Below, piece after piece: positions 45,636-56,586 of a stretch of 64,000 bases of DNA; the first letter of the stretch is position 1, and the number at the start of each line of letters is the position of its first letter. The stretch comes from Streptomyces cadmiisoli. Its GTDB lineage: Bacteria > Actinomycetota > Actinomycetes > Streptomycetales > Streptomycetaceae. Position numbers and translations under genes: made by a program. The notes below the pieces were generated by a model. That model was not told the origin of the DNA. It saw only the letters and a list, made by a program, of their open reading frames with translations, and did no database searches. The stretch is taken from positions 6,386,001 through 6,450,000 of the forward strand of contig NZ_CP030073.1 in NCBI RefSeq assembly GCF_003261055.1. The letters are read 5' to 3'.

Positions 45636-46273
45636 GCAGCCCCCGGAAGGTGGTCGTCTTCGACTACGGCTTCGGCAACGTCCGCTCCGCCGAGCGTGCC
45701 CTCGCCCGTGTCGGGGCCGACGTCGAGATAACCCGCGACTTCGACCGGGCCATGAACGCGGACGGCCTGCTGGTGCCGGGTGTCGGCGCCTTCGCCGCCT
45801 GCATGCAGGGCCTCAAGGAGGCCCGCGGCGACTGGATCGTGGACCGGCGGCTGGCCGGCGGGCGCCCCGTGATGGGCATCTGCGTCGGCATGCAGATCCT
45901 CTTCGCGCGCGGCATCGAGCACGGTGTGGAGACCGAGGGCCTGGACGAGTGGCCGGGCGCGGTCGAGCCGCTCCGGGCGGACATCGTCCCCCACATGGGC
46001 TGGAACACCGTCGAGGCCCCGGCCGACTCCGAGCTGTTCGCCGGCCTGGACGCGGACGCGCGCTTCTACTTCGTGCACTCCTACGCCGTCCACGACTGGA
46101 CGCTGGAGACCCACAACCCCGCGCTCACCGCCCCCAGGGTGACCTGGTCCACCCACGGCAAGCCGTTCGTGGCCGCCGTGGAGAACGGCGCCCTGTGGGC
46201 CACGCAGTTCCACCCCGAGAAGTCCGGCGACGCCGGCGCGCAGCTGCTCACCAACTGGATCGGAACCCTGTAG
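45632..46273 (+). CDS. hisH: Imidazole glycerol phosphate synthase, glutaminase subunit HisH
   Basis: Class I glutamine amidotransferase that feeds ammonia to HisF. The triad is visible: Cys in [10 protein letters not shown] near residue 87, and His/Glu in TQFHPEKSG near 195. Also [15 protein letters not shown] at the start and [12 protein letters not shown] 45632 lies 7 bases after GGAGG and is the best-spaced start; GTG 45626, one base after that site, is the alternative and adds two residues. It overlaps the preceding small membrane ORF. Confidence 0.94.
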   Translation: MSSPRKVVVFDYGFGNVRSAERALARVGADVEITRDFDRAMNADGLLVPGVGAFAACMQGLKEARGDWIVDRRLAGGRPVMGICVGMQILFARGIEHGVETEGLDEWPGAVEPLRADIVPHMGWNTVEAPADSELFAGLDADARFYFVHSYAVHDWTLETHNPALTAPRVTWSTHGKPFVAAVENGALWATQFHPEKSGDAGAQLLTNWIGTL

Positions 46274-46277
46274 AGAC

Positions 46278-47003
46278 ATGGCCAAGCTCGAACTCCTCCC
46301 CGCCGTCGACGTCCGCGACGGCCAGGCCGTCCGCCTCGTGCACGGTGAGTCCGGCACGGAGACCTCCTACGGCTCCCCCCTGGAGGCCGCTCTCGCCTGG
46401 CAGCGGGCGGGCGCCGAGTGGCTGCACCTGGTCGACCTGGACGCCGCCTTCGGCACCGGCGACAACCGCGAGCTGATCGCCGAGGTCACCGGGGCGATGG
46501 ACATCAAGGTGGAGCTGTCCGGCGGCATCAGGGACGACGCCTCCCTGGCGGCCGCCCTCGCCACCGGCTGCACCCGGGTGAACCTCGGCACGGCCGCCCT
46601 GGAGAGCCCCGCGTGGGTCGCCGGGATCATCGCCGAGCACGGCGACCGGATCGCGGTCGGACTCGACGTGCGCGGCACGACCCTGCGCGGCCGCGGCTGG
46701 ACCCGGGACGGCGGCGACCTCTACGAGACGCTGGAGCGGCTCGACCGGGAGGGCTGCGCGCGGTACGTGGTCACGGACATCGCCAAGGACGGCACCCTCC
46801 AGGGCCCCAACCTGGAGCTGCTGAAGAACGTGTGTGCCGCCACCGACCGGCCGGTCGTGGCGTCCGGCGGCGTGTCGTCGCTGGACGACCTGCGGGCGAT
46901 CGCCGAGCTGGTACCTGTCGGTGTCGAGGGCGCCATCGTCGGCAAGGCGCTCTACGCGAAGGCGTTCACGCTGGAAGAGGCCCTGGAGGCTGTGTCGTCA
47001 TGA
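46278..47003 (+). CDS. priA: Bifunctional HisA/TrpF isomerase PriA
   Basis: TIM-barrel isomerase acting on both ProFAR (histidine) and phosphoribosyl anthranilate (tryptophan). Known: Streptomyces lacks a separate trpF and uses PriA. In the 241-aa protein the expected catalytic aspartates are at Asp11 (AVDVRDG), Asp130 (GLDVRG) and Asp171 (DIAKDGT), with phosphate loops SGGIRD near residue 81 and ASGGV and GKALYA near the C-terminus. The stop overlaps the ridA start. Confidence 0.96.
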   Translation: MAKLELLPAVDVRDGQAVRLVHGESGTETSYGSPLEAALAWQRAGAEWLHLVDLDAAFGTGDNRELIAEVTGAMDIKVELSGGIRDDASLAAALATGCTRVNLGTAALESPAWVAGIIAEHGDRIAVGLDVRGTTLRGRGWTRDGGDLYETLERLDREGCARYVVTDIAKDGTLQGPNLELLKNVCAATDRPVVASGGVSSLDDLRAIAELVPVGVEGAIVGKALYAKAFTLEEALEAVSS

Positions 47004-47392
47004 CGTCCGAAGCCGTACGGCGCGTGCAGAGCGAGAGCCCCTGGGAGGAAACCTTCGGTTTCGCACGCGCCGTCGCGGCGGGCGACCGCGTGCTGGTGGG
47101 CGGTTCGACGTCCTTCAAGGGCACCGTCCTGTACGGCGAGGGCGACCCGTACGAGCAGGCCAAGGTGGCCCTCACCGGCGCGGTCGAGGCGATCGGCGAG
47201 TTCGGGCTCGGCATCGAGTCCGTGGTCCGCACCCGCCTGTATCTGTCCCATCCGCGGGACGTGGACGAGGTGGGCCGGGCCCACAAGGAACTCTTCGACG
47301 CGGTGCGTCCGGTGTCGACCCTGCTGGTCGTGGAGGGTTTCGTGGACCCGCGCATCCTGGTCGAAGTGGAATTGGAAGCCTTCAGAGGCTAG
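47000..47392 (+). CDS. ridA: RidA-family enamine/imine deaminase
   Basis: A 130-aa YjgF/YER057c/UK114 protein. It shows [30 protein letters not shown], the conserved [10 protein letters not shown] segment with the key Arg, and the C-terminal [15 protein letters not shown]. The family hydrolyses reactive enamines and imines made by PLP enzymes. ATG 47000 overlaps the priA stop and hisF follows 25 bases later, so it is embedded in the his operon. A detoxifying role beside HisC or in purine/histidine intermediates is inference. Confidence 0.88.
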   Translation: MTSEAVRRVQSESPWEETFGFARAVAAGDRVLVGGSTSFKGTVLYGEGDPYEQAKVALTGAVEAIGEFGLGIESVVRTRLYLSHPRDVDEVGRAHKELFDAVRPVSTLLVVEGFVDPRILVEVELEAFRG

Positions 47393-47417
47393 TGGCATTC
47401 GTGAGGAGCCGAGCGGT

Positions 47418-48173
47418 ATGACCCTGGCGGTCCGAGTCATCCCCTGCCTGGACGTGGACAACGGCCGGGTCGTCAAGGGCGTCAACTTCCAGAACCTGCG
47501 CGACGCGGGCGACCCCGTCGAGATGGCGAAGGTGTACGACGCGGAGGGCGCCGACGAACTGACCTTCCTCGACATCACCGCGTCCTCCGGCAACCGGGAG
47601 ACGACCTACGACGTGGTGCGCCGCACCGCCGAGCAGGTCTTCATCCCCCTGACGGTCGGCGGCGGCGTCCGCACGGCCGAGGACGTGGACCGGCTGCTGC
47701 GGGCCGGCGCCGACAAGGTGGGTGTGAACACCGCCGCGATCGCCCGGCCCGACCTGATCCGGGAGATCGCCGAGCGGTTCGGCCGGCAGGTCCTGGTGCT
47801 GTCGGTGGACGCCCGCCGCACCGAGTCCGGCGGTTTCGAGGTCACCACGCACGGCGGTCGCCGGGGCACCGGTATCGACGCCGTGGAGTGGGCGCACCGG
47901 GCGGCCGAGCTGGGCGCCGGGGAGATCCTGCTGAACTCGATGGACGCGGACGGCACCAAGGACGGCTACGACCTGGAGATGATCGCGGCGGTGCGCAAGC
48001 ACGTCACCGTGCCGGTGATCGCCTCCGGCGGCGCCGGCAAGCTCGCAGACTTCCCGCCCGCGATCGAGGCGGGCGCGGACGCCGTCCTGGCCGCCTCCGT
48101 CTTCCACTTCGGCGATCTGCGGATCGGCGAGGTGAAGCAGACGCTGCGAGCGGCCGGCCGCCCCGTCCGGTGA
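47418..48173 (+). CDS. hisF: Imidazole glycerol phosphate synthase, cyclase subunit HisF
   Basis: TIM-barrel subunit that joins HisH-derived ammonia to PRFAR, releasing AICAR and imidazoleglycerol phosphate. In 251 aa it has [16 protein letters not shown] with the catalytic Asp near residue 12, FLDITAS, the phosphate loop VGGGVR near 80, a second catalytic Asp in VLSVDARR near 133, [14 protein letters not shown] and ASGGAGK. It ends the contiguous his run. Confidence 0.97.
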   Translation: MTLAVRVIPCLDVDNGRVVKGVNFQNLRDAGDPVEMAKVYDAEGADELTFLDITASSGNRETTYDVVRRTAEQVFIPLTVGGGVRTAEDVDRLLRAGADKVGVNTAAIARPDLIREIAERFGRQVLVLSVDARRTESGGFEVTTHGGRRGTGIDAVEWAHRAAELGAGEILLNSMDADGTKDGYDLEMIAAVRKHVTVPVIASGGAGKLADFPPAIEAGADAVLAASVFHFGDLRIGEVKQTLRAAGRPVR

Positions 48174-48386
48174 CCCGCCGCCCGGCCTGAACCCCCGGCA
48201 CCAACGCCTTCGACGCGGGTCCTTTCGACACGGGTCTCCTCGGCCGATGCCCTCCACGGCGTGCCGCCACCCCGCGCTGCGACGGCCACCGGCGGGCTGC
48301 CGGCCGTCGCACCGCGGAAACCGGCCCAAGGGGCCGTGATCCGGCCCGCTCCCGGTACAGAGAACAAGACAAGAGAGGTCGTGTCC

Positions 48387-49646
48387 GTGACGGTCGCGCC
48401 CACCGCCACGCCCCCGGCCGTCGCGCGGCCCGCACACCGTGATCCCCAGGTGCTGCGCTGGCTCGGGGCGTACACCTCCTCGATGATCGGCGACAGCGTC
48501 TACTACGTCGCCCTGTCCTGGGCCGCCGTCCAGGCCGGGTCCCCTGCGCAGGCCGGACTGGTGATGTCCGCCAGCGCGCTGCCGCGCGCCCTGCTGATGC
48601 TGGGCGGGGGAGTGCTGGCCGACCGGCTGGGGCCGCGCAGGGTCGTCGTGGGCAGCGACACCGTGCGCTGCGCGGCCGTGCTCGCGGTCGCCGCGCTGCT
48701 GTACGCGACCGGACCCGAACTGTGGCTTCTCGCGGTGCTCGCGCTGGTCTTCGGCGCGGTGGACGCCGTGTTCATACCCGCGGTGGGCGCGCTGCCCGCG
48801 CGGATCACGGGCAAGGACCAGCTCGCCCGGGTCCAGGGGCTGCGCGGTCTGGCGATCCGCTGCGCGAGCGTGGTCGGCGCCCCGCTCGGCGGCCTGGGCG
48901 TGGCGGCCGGCGGTGCGGCGGCGGCGTTCGCGCTGGCCGGAGTGCTGATCGCGGTGTCGGTGCCGCTCCTGGTCTCCGTCCGGGTCCGGGACCGGATCCC
49001 CGACGACGGGGAGGACACCGAGGACTCCGCGAGCCGGACCGCGTGGGGCGACCTGCGCGACGGGCTGGCCTACGTCCGCCGCCACCGCGTCCTCGGCCCG
49101 CTGATGCTGGCCATCGCGCTCGGCGACCTCGGCTTCGTCGGCCCCCTCAACGTGGGCCTGACCCTGCTCGCCGACCAGCGCGGCTGGGGCGCCTCCGGGA
49201 TGGGCTGGGTGCTGGCCGGATTCGGTGTCGGCGCCGGCGTCGCCTCCCTGCTGCTGGCCGCGCGGGGCCGGGTGCCGCACGCGGGTCTGGTCGCCGGGTG
49301 GGCCGTCCTCGCGGGCTCCGTCGCCATCGGCGCCCTCGCCCACGTCCCCCATCTCGCCGCCGCTGTCGGCGTCGCCCTGCTCGTCGGACTGCTGGCGGGG
49401 CTGAGCGGCGCCCTGTGCGGGGCGCTGCTGCAGACCCGGTCGGACCCCGCGTACCTCGGCCGGGTCACCGCCGTGGCCAGTCTGGTCAGCCTCGGTTTCG
49501 CCCCGCTCAGCATGCCGGTGACCGCGGCGGCCGTCGGGGCGTGGGGGACCGGGCCGGTGTTCGTCGTCAGCGCCGCGATCTGCGGGCTCGGCGGGGTCGT
49601 CGTCCTGTGCGCCCGGGACCTGCGCCGCGCCGAGCTGCCCGGCTGA
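48387..49646 (+). CDS. MFS transporter
   Basis: Major facilitator permease of 419 aa with about twelve hydrophobic segments (MFS_1/enterobactin-exporter-like). The loop between helices 2 and 3 reads GGGVLADRLGPRRVVVGSD, a typical MFS motif A. The central loop is charged (RVRDRIPDDGEDTEDS). GTG 48387 is eight bases after AGAGAGG; GTG 48381 is the close alternative. It follows hisF after a 213-base gap with no clear terminator. Substrate unknown; amino-acid or drug export are both possible. Confidence 0.85.
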   Translation: MTVAPTATPPAVARPAHRDPQVLRWLGAYTSSMIGDSVYYVALSWAAVQAGSPAQAGLVMSASALPRALLMLGGGVLADRLGPRRVVVGSDTVRCAAVLAVAALLYATGPELWLLAVLALVFGAVDAVFIPAVGALPARITGKDQLARVQGLRGLAIRCASVVGAPLGGLGVAAGGAAAAFALAGVLIAVSVPLLVSVRVRDRIPDDGEDTEDSASRTAWGDLRDGLAYVRRHRVLGPLMLAIALGDLGFVGPLNVGLTLLADQRGWGASGMGWVLAGFGVGAGVASLLLAARGRVPHAGLVAGWAVLAGSVAIGALAHVPHLAAAVGVALLVGLLAGLSGALCGALLQTRSDPAYLGRVTAVASLVSLGFAPLSMPVTAAAVGAWGTGPVFVVSAAICGLGGVVVLCARDLRRAELPG

Positions 49647-49654
49647 CCACGCCC

Positions 49655-50290
49655 TCAGATGCCCAGTTGCCTGAACTCCTGGAGCTTGGCCACGGCGTCC
49701 TCGTCGCCGTCCACGGCCACCTTGGCGGCGTTCTGGCGGCCGTAGGAGAACAGCAGGAGCTCCGACGGCTCGCCGGTCACCGTGACGACCGGCGTACCGC
49801 GCTGGACGACGGCCGTCTGGCCGTCCGGCCGGCGCAGCACCAGGCCGGTGGGGATGCCGCGGCCCATCAGACGGGCCTGGCGTTCCAGCCGGGACCACAG
49901 GGCGTCCTGGAAGACCGGGTCGAGTTCGCGCGTCGACCAGTCGGGCTGCGCGCGGCGGACGTCCTCGGTGTGGACGTAGAACTCGACCGTGTTCGACATC
50001 TCGTCGATCTGCTTGAGCTGGAAGGGGGAAAAGCGCGGCGGACCGGTGCGGATGAGCTGGATCAGCTCCTCGTACGGCTTGGCCGCGAACTCCTCCATCA
50101 CCTTCTCCAGGCGTGGCGCGAGCTGCTTGATCAGAAGACCCCCGGCGGCGTCCGGGCGCCGTTCGCGCACCACCACGTGCGCGGCCAGATCACGGGTCCG
50201 CCAGCCCTCGCACAAGGTGGGTGCGTCCGGACCGGCGGTCTCCAAGAGGTCGGCGAGAAGGAGCCGTTCACGCTTGGCAAAGGTCGACAT
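49655..50290 (-). CDS. TIGR03085-family (DinB-like) metal-binding protein
   Basis: A 211-aa actinobacterial protein related to the DinB/maleylpyruvate-isomerase helical bundle. The pattern [21 protein letters not shown] near residue 27 with a His ligand, [20 protein letters not shown] near 100 with a second His, and the C-terminal [14 protein letters not shown] match this family. The family is thought to bind a divalent metal and perhaps act with mycothiol. Exact function unknown. It is opposite in strand to the his/trp genes around it and diverges from hisI. Confidence 0.85.
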   Translation of the reverse strand: MSTFAKRERLLLADLLETAGPDAPTLCEGWRTRDLAAHVVVRERRPDAAGGLLIKQLAPRLEKVMEEFAAKPYEELIQLIRTGPPRFSPFQLKQIDEMSNTVEFYVHTEDVRRAQPDWSTRELDPVFQDALWSRLERQARLMGRGIPTGLVLRRPDGQTAVVQRGTPVVTVTGEPSELLLFSYGRQNAAKVAVDGDEDAVAKLQEFRQLGI

Positions 50291-50373
50291 GGAGTCAGCC
50301 TACGACCGGGCAGGAGGTCCGGACAGTGGACGCCCGCCCGGAGTTGCCGGCGCCGCGCGGCACAATGGCAACC

Positions 50374-50772
50374 ATGACCAGCACGCCTCCACCGAGCAGC
50401 CTCGACCCCGCGATCGCCGCGCGTCTCAAGCGCAGCGCCGACGGGCTCGTGCCCGCCATCGCCCAGCAGTACGACACGGGGGAGGTGCTGATGCTCGGCT
50501 GGATGGACGACGAGGCACTGCACCGCACGCTCACCACGGGCCGCTGCACCTACTGGTCGCGCAGCCGCGGGGAGTACTGGGTCAAGGGGGACACCTCCGG
50601 CCACGTCCAGTGGGTGAAGTCGGTCGCCCTCGACTGCGACGCCGACACCGTGCTGGTCCAGGTCGACCAGGTCGGCGCCGCCTGCCACACCGGGGCGCGC
50701 ACCTGCTTCGACGCCGATGTGCTGGCGCTGTCGCAGGAAGCGGAAGACGGCATACCGGCGCGGGATCAGTAG
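50374..50772 (+). CDS. hisI: Phosphoribosyl-AMP cyclohydrolase HisI
   Basis: Zinc enzyme opening the adenine ring of phosphoribosyl-AMP in histidine synthesis. The 132-aa protein has the family motifs [29 protein letters not shown], the metal-site [14 protein letters not shown] near residue 90 and [12 protein letters not shown] near 105 with conserved Cys residues. It is the single-domain form without HisE. ATG 50365 is a possible start three codons earlier. It is 11 bases from trpE, so his and trp genes share a transcript here. Confidence 0.95.
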   Translation: MTSTPPPSSLDPAIAARLKRSADGLVPAIAQQYDTGEVLMLGWMDDEALHRTLTTGRCTYWSRSRGEYWVKGDTSGHVQWVKSVALDCDADTVLVQVDQVGAACHTGARTCFDADVLALSQEAEDGIPARDQ

Positions 50773-50783
50773 GGTCGGCCGCC

Positions 50784-52262
50784 ATGGACCTCGAGACCTT
50801 CCGCAAGCTGGCCACGGACCGCCGCGTCATCCCCGTCACCCGCAAGCTCCTCGCCGACGGCGACACCCCGGTCGGGCTGTACCGCAAGCTCGCCGCCGAG
50901 CGCCCCGGCACCTTCCTGCTGGAGTCCGCGGAGAACGGCCGCTCCTGGTCCCGCTACTCGTTCATCGGGGTGCGCTCGTCCGCCACTCTCACCGCGCGCG
51001 ACGGCAGGACCCACTGGCTCGGCACGCCACCGGTCGGCGTCCCGGTCGAGGGCGACCCGCTCGCCGCCCTGCGCGCCACCATCGAGGCCCTGCACACCCC
51101 GCACCAGGACGGCATGCCGCCGTTCACCGGCGGCATGGTCGGCTACCTCGGCTACGACATCGTGCGCCGTCTGGAGAAGATCGGCCCCGGCGAGCGGGAC
51201 GACCTGCGGCTGCCCGAGCTGACCATGCTCCTGACCAGCGATCTCGCGGTGATGGACCACTGGGAGGGCTCCGTCCTGCTGATCGCCAACGCGATCAACC
51301 ACAACGACCTCGACACCGGTGTCGACGAGGCCCACGCCGACGCGACGGCCCGGCTCGACGCGATGGAGGCCGACCTCACGCGCGCGGTGGCCCAGCCGCC
51401 GGCCGTGCTGCCCCCCTCGGAGCTGCCGGAGTACAGCGCGCTGTGGGGCGGCCCCGACTTCCAGGAGGCGGTCGAGGACATCAAGGAGCGCATCCGGGCC
51501 GGCGAGGCCTTCCAGGTCGTGCCCTCGCAGCGGTTCGAGACGCCGTGCAGGGCGAGCGCGCTGGACGTGTACCGGGTGCTCCGGGCCACCAACCCCTCGC
51601 CGTACATGTACCTGCTGCGCTTCGACGGCTTCGACGTGGTCGGCTCGTCGCCCGAGGCGCTGGTGAAGGTCGAGGACGGGCGGGCCATGGTCCACCCCAT
51701 CGCCGGCACCCGGCACCGCGGTGCCACCCCGCAGGAGGACCAGGCCCTCGCCGACGAGCTGCTCGCCGACCCCAAGGAGCGCGCCGAGCACCTGATGCTC
51801 GTCGACCTCGGGCGCAACGACCTCGGTCGGGTCTGCGAGCCCGGCTCGGTCGAGGTCGTCGACTTCATGTCCATCGAGCGGTACTCGCACGTCATGCACA
51901 TCGTCTCGACCGTCACCGGCCGGGTCGCCGCGGGCCGCACCGCGTTCGACGTGCTCACCGCCTGCTTCCCGGCCGGCACGCTGTCCGGCGCGCCCAAGCC
52001 GCGCGCGATGCAGATCATCGACGAACTCGAACCGTCCCGCCGCGGCCTGTACGGCGGCTGCGTCGGCTACCTCGACTTCGCCGGCGACTCCGACACCGCC
52101 ATCGCCATCCGCACGGCCCTGCTGCGCGACGGCACGGCCTACGTCCAGGCGGGGGCCGGCATCGTCGCCGACTCCGACCCGGTCGCCGAGGACGACGAGT
52201 GCCGCAACAAGGCGGCCGCGGTACTGCGCGCGGTGCACACGGCCAACCGCCTGGGCCGGTGA
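50784..52262 (+). CDS. trpE: Anthranilate synthase component I TrpE
   Basis: Converts chorismate to anthranilate with ammonia from a TrpG subunit, which is not in this window. The 492-aa protein has the tryptophan-feedback motif [18 protein letters not shown] near residue 40, and the chorismate-binding catalytic motifs [37 protein letters not shown] and [16 protein letters not shown] 50784 lies 11 bases after hisI; no tryptophan-rich leader peptide precedes it. Confidence 0.96.
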   Translation: MDLETFRKLATDRRVIPVTRKLLADGDTPVGLYRKLAAERPGTFLLESAENGRSWSRYSFIGVRSSATLTARDGRTHWLGTPPVGVPVEGDPLAALRATIEALHTPHQDGMPPFTGGMVGYLGYDIVRRLEKIGPGERDDLRLPELTMLLTSDLAVMDHWEGSVLLIANAINHNDLDTGVDEAHADATARLDAMEADLTRAVAQPPAVLPPSELPEYSALWGGPDFQEAVEDIKERIRAGEAFQVVPSQRFETPCRASALDVYRVLRATNPSPYMYLLRFDGFDVVGSSPEALVKVEDGRAMVHPIAGTRHRGATPQEDQALADELLADPKERAEHLMLVDLGRNDLGRVCEPGSVEVVDFMSIERYSHVMHIVSTVTGRVAAGRTAFDVLTACFPAGTLSGAPKPRAMQIIDELEPSRRGLYGGCVGYLDFAGDSDTAIAIRTALLRDGTAYVQAGAGIVADSDPVAEDDECRNKAAAVLRAVHTANRLGR

Positions 52263-52307
52263 ACGGGCCGGAACTCGACGCCTCGGCGCGGTGGGGCGCT
52301 TCTCACG

Positions 52308-52339
52308 TGAACCCCGGGTGACGGTTCGCCCGGGGTTCA
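52308..52339 (+). terminator. Hairpin after trpE
   Basis: TGAACCCCGGG (52308-52318) pairs perfectly with CCCGGGGTTCA (52329-52339), 45 bases after the trpE stop and 7 bases before the next start. It probably terminates the hisI-trpE transcript or tunes passage into the membrane-protein gene. Confidence 0.75.
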
Positions 52340-52346
52340 GGCGATA

Positions 52347-52991
52347 GTGGAGTACGTGACTGCTGCACCTCACCCCCGTTCCGAAGCCGTGGGATCCGCG
52401 CGGGCCGACCGCCGGAGCCTCGCCGTGGCGCTGCTCTGCGGCGCGCTCGGCGCGACCGTCGCGTTGCTGGCCACCCGGCAGCAGTGGTCGCAAGGCACCA
52501 CCATGGTGGCCGGCGGCCCGTTCCCGCTGACCGCCGACGGCAGCGACGTCACGGGTGTGCCCGCGGCGCTCGCCATAGTGGGACTCGCCTCGCTCGTGGC
52601 CGTCTTCGCCGTCCGCCGCGCCGGCCGCGTCGCCGTGTCCGTGCTGCTCACGCTGTGCGGCGCCGGCACGATCGCCGCCGCCCTGTTCGGCGCCTCCGAC
52701 CGCTCCGCGCTGGACGAGCAGGCCGCGCGGGCCTCCGGCGACACCTCGGCCACCGTGGACGCCCTGACCCACACCGCGTGGCCGTACGCCGCGGCCGTGG
52801 GCGGCGTCCTGATCCTGCTCGCCGGGCTGCTCGCCCTGCGCTACGGCCGGCTGTGGCCCGCGATGTCCGGCCGCTACGAGCGGGGCGGCACCCGTCCGCG
52901 CCGCGCCGCCGCCGTGGACCCGGACCGGCCCGAGGACCTGTGGAAGGCACTCGACCGCGGTGAGGACCCCACGGGCACCGGACCCGCGTAG
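52347..52991 (+). CDS. TIGR02234-type trp-region membrane protein
   Basis: A 214-aa integral membrane protein with four hydrophobic segments (about residues 23-43, 67-87, 94-112 and 145-163) and a basic cytoplasmic tail with RPRRAAAVDPDRPEDLWKALDRGEDPT. Placement after trpE, topology and the DLWKALDRGEDPT end match the actinobacterial family named for its conserved place in trp regions. The function is not known. GTG 52347 or 52356 may be the start. Confidence 0.85.
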   Translation: MEYVTAAPHPRSEAVGSARADRRSLAVALLCGALGATVALLATRQQWSQGTTMVAGGPFPLTADGSDVTGVPAALAIVGLASLVAVFAVRRAGRVAVSVLLTLCGAGTIAAALFGASDRSALDEQAARASGDTSATVDALTHTAWPYAAAVGGVLILLAGLLALRYGRLWPAMSGRYERGGTRPRRAAAVDPDRPEDLWKALDRGEDPTGTGPA

Positions 52992-53165
52992 CGGGCGGGA
53001 CCGCGCACCGACCCCGCTCCGTCACCGTGCCGCTGCGGGCGCGCCCCTGATGTGGCGAAACAGACGTGCCGGGGCGGTGCCCCACGCGCACGGTACGGTC
53101 CGGCGTACGGGACAATGGACGACAGACACATGGCTCACACACCACACGGCAACGAGGAGCAAGCA

Positions 53166-53459
53166 ATGGCGGGCAGCAGCCACGGTCACGGTCACACCCC
53201 GGCCGCCTGGACCGGTTCCATCATCGTCTTCATCGGTTTCTGCGTCTCGGGCGCGTACATGGTGATGGACAACCCGGTCGGCTTCTGGCTCGGCATGGTG
53301 CTTCTGCCCGTGGGCGGTGTGGTCGGCTGGATCATGCGCGGGATGGGACTCGGCCAGCCGAAGTCGAACTCGCAGCCGCTGCGGATGATGCAGAGCGTCA
53401 CCACGGCCAAGGCCGTGTCGCCGAAGGCCACGCGCGAGCCGGTGGCCGCCGAGAGCTGA
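53166..53459 (+). CDS. HGxxPAAW-family membrane protein
   Basis: A 97-aa protein starting at ATG 53166 after GAGGAG. It opens with the family motif HGHTPAAW, followed by two membrane helices (about residues 17-37 and 42-63) and a polar tail with MRMMQ-like Met residues. The family is defined by this motif, occurs in actinobacteria close to trp genes and has no known function. A longer start at ATG 53130 is possible but lacks support. Confidence 0.85.
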   Translation: MAGSSHGHGHTPAAWTGSIIVFIGFCVSGAYMVMDNPVGFWLGMVLLPVGGVVGWIMRGMGLGQPKSNSQPLRMMQSVTTAKAVSPKATREPVAAES

Positions 53460-53488
53460 GTCCGTACGGCCTCCCGCGCGACCTCGTC

Positions 53489-53525
53489 CAAGGGGCGGTC
53501 CGGCATGACGCCGGGCCGCCCCTTG
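53489..53525 (+). terminator. Terminator after HGxxPAAW gene
   Basis: A 15-bp stem with one G-T wobble (53489-53503 with 53511-53525) and a 7-base loop lies 30 bases after the stop. Confidence 0.75.
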
Positions 53526-53553
53526 CGTGTGTCCGCGGCACGGCCGGGGGACA

Positions 53554-54000
53554 ATGCGGGGCGTGAACGCCGACAGCCGCCGGGTCCCGCCGTCCGCCGT
53601 CCGCAGCGCGCCGGCCCGACTGGCCGGGCCCGGGGCGGTCCTCGTGGCCGTGGCCGGCGCCTTCGCGTACGTGGGCGCGGTCGACCCCAATGAGCCCGGC
53701 CACTACCCCGTCTGTCCGCTGCTGCGCCTCACGGGCGTGTACTGCCCCGGCTGCGGCGGACTGCGCAGCGCGCACGCTTTTGTGCACGGCGACCTCGCCG
53801 CGGCGCTCCACGCGAACGCCCCGGCCGTGGCCGGATATCTCGTCTTCGCCGTGCTCTGGGGCGTCTGGGCGTTCCGGGCGGCACGGGGCCGTCCGCTGCG
53901 GATCGCTCCCCGGCCGTTGCACCTGTGGACTGCGGGAGCGTTGCTGCTCGCCTTCACGATTGTCCGGAACCTGCCCTTCGGTGGCTGGCTTCACCCTTGA
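53554..54000 (+). CDS. DUF2752 membrane protein (CPGCG motif)
   Basis: A 148-aa protein with about three hydrophobic segments (residues 27-47, 87-105, 124-140). The DUF2752 hallmark is CPLLRLTGVYCPGCGGLRSAHAFVHGD: a CxxxxxxxxxCPGCG cluster followed by His. The clustered Cys/His at a membrane face suggest metal or redox binding, but no function is known. ATG 53554 or GTG 53563 is the start. It lies 188 bases before trpC. Confidence 0.82.
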   Translation: MRGVNADSRRVPPSAVRSAPARLAGPGAVLVAVAGAFAYVGAVDPNEPGHYPVCPLLRLTGVYCPGCGGLRSAHAFVHGDLAAALHANAPAVAGYLVFAVLWGVWAFRAARGRPLRIAPRPLHLWTAGALLLAFTIVRNLPFGGWLHP

Positions 54001-54188
54001 TCAACTACCAAACGTCCAGGTAGTGGGACCGGCGTCAACCGGATGCGAGGACTACGCCTTCCTCCGGATACCATCGCAGTGACCGCCGGTTTCGCCTTCG
54101 GTAACGCCTCCGGCCCCGGCTGACGAGGCAGCCCTGGGCAGAGACCCAAACGCTTTAACAGTCAACCGTCTGGAAGGGGGCCGCTCGC

Positions 54189-54998
54189 GTGAGTGTGCTC
54201 GACGAGATCATCGACGGAGTGCGGGCCGACCTCGCGGAGCGGCAGGCGCGCGTGAGCCTCGACGAGCTCAAGGAGCGCGCGGCGAAGGCCCCCGCGGCCA
54301 AGGACGGCCTGGCGGCCCTGCGCGGCGACGGCGTCAAGGTCATCTGCGAGGTCAAGCGTTCCAGCCCGTCCAAGGGTGCGCTGGCGGCGATCGCCGACCC
54401 GGCCGGCCTCGCGGCCGACTACGAGGCGGGCGGCGCCGCCGTCATCTCCGTCCTCACCGAACAGCGCCGCTTCGGCGGCTCCCTGGCGGACCTGGAGGCG
54501 GTTCGCTCCCGCGTGGACATCCCCATCCTGCGCAAGGACTTCATCGTCACCTCGTACCAGCTCTGGGAGGCCCGTGCCTACGGCGCCGACCTCGCGCTGC
54601 TGATCGTCGCCGCGCTCGACCAGGCCGCGCTGGAGTCCCTCATCGAGCGGGCGGAGTCCATCGGGCTCACGCCGCTCGTCGAGGTGCACGACGAGGACGA
54701 GGTCGACCGCGCGGTGGACGCCGGCGCCAAGCTCATCGGGGTCAACGCGCGCAACCTCAAGACGCTGGAGGTCGACCGCGGCACCTTCGAGCGGGTCGCG
54801 CCGGAGATCCCGGAGGGCGTCATCAAGATCGCCGAGTCCGGCATCCGGGGCCCGCACGACCTCATCGCGTACGCCAACGCCGGGGCCGACGCGGTCCTGG
54901 TCGGCGAGTCCCTCGTCACCGGCCGCGACCCGAGGACGGCCGTCTCCGACCTGGTGGCGGCGGGCGCGCACCCGGCGCTGCGCCAGGGGCGCGGCTGA
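54189..54998 (+). CDS. trpC: Indole-3-glycerol phosphate synthase TrpC
   Basis: TIM-barrel enzyme closing the indole ring from CdRP. The 269-aa product has the catalytic lysines and phosphate site in [15 protein letters not shown] near residue 55 and [23 protein letters not shown] near 112, then [23 protein letters not shown] and [11 protein letters not shown] with [12 protein letters not shown] 54189 follows GGAAGGGGG. It heads the trpC-trpM-trpB-trpA operon; no Trp-codon-rich leader ORF is visible in the 188 bases upstream. Confidence 0.96.
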   Translation: MSVLDEIIDGVRADLAERQARVSLDELKERAAKAPAAKDGLAALRGDGVKVICEVKRSSPSKGALAAIADPAGLAADYEAGGAAVISVLTEQRRFGGSLADLEAVRSRVDIPILRKDFIVTSYQLWEARAYGADLALLIVAALDQAALESLIERAESIGLTPLVEVHDEDEVDRAVDAGAKLIGVNARNLKTLEVDRGTFERVAPEIPEGVIKIAESGIRGPHDLIAYANAGADAVLVGESLVTGRDPRTAVSDLVAAGAHPALRQGRG

Positions 54999-55018
54999 CT
55001 CCCGCTAGGCTTGTGCCG

Positions 55019-55216
55019 ATGACCGTCCCGACCACCCTGGCGACCAGGGACCCGTACGCGCGCCTGGCCCGCGGCTGCCGGCCTCGCGGCTGCCGTGCGC
55101 CCGCGCGCCGGGTCCACGGACGCCGGGTGCGGTACGTGATCGGCGACGAACCGGGACAGGTCAACGGCCGGCGATGGCAGCGCCCCCTCGGGGGGCGCGG
55201 GGAAACGCGCGGCTAG
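55019..55216 (+). CDS. trpM: Small tryptophan-operon protein TrpM
   Basis: A 65-aa Arg/Gly-rich basic protein between trpC and trpB. Known: Streptomyces coelicolor has a small protein, TrpM, at exactly this position (also called trpX), reported to modulate tryptophan synthesis and differentiation. Features seen: TLATRDPYARLARGCRPRGCR at the N-terminus with two Cys, YVIGDEPGQVNGRRW in the middle and a glycine-rich end. No membrane segment. ATG 55019 or the GTG two codons earlier starts it. The assignment rests mostly on position and size. Confidence 0.8.
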   Translation: MTVPTTLATRDPYARLARGCRPRGCRAPARRVHGRRVRYVIGDEPGQVNGRRWQRPLGGRGETRG

Positions 55217-55299
55217 TCCACAGCGGTCCGCTGCCGCGGAACCGTCCCCGCCCCCACGGCGAACAGTGTCGATCCACACACTCACCGTGAGGTTTCCGC

Positions 55300-56582
<1,283 letters not shown>

Positions 56583-56586
<4 letters not shown>

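Noticed and set aside
54001..54188. trp attenuator leader peptide before trpC
   Set aside because: No short frame with clustered TGG codons and no terminator/antiterminator pair; the same is true before trpE.
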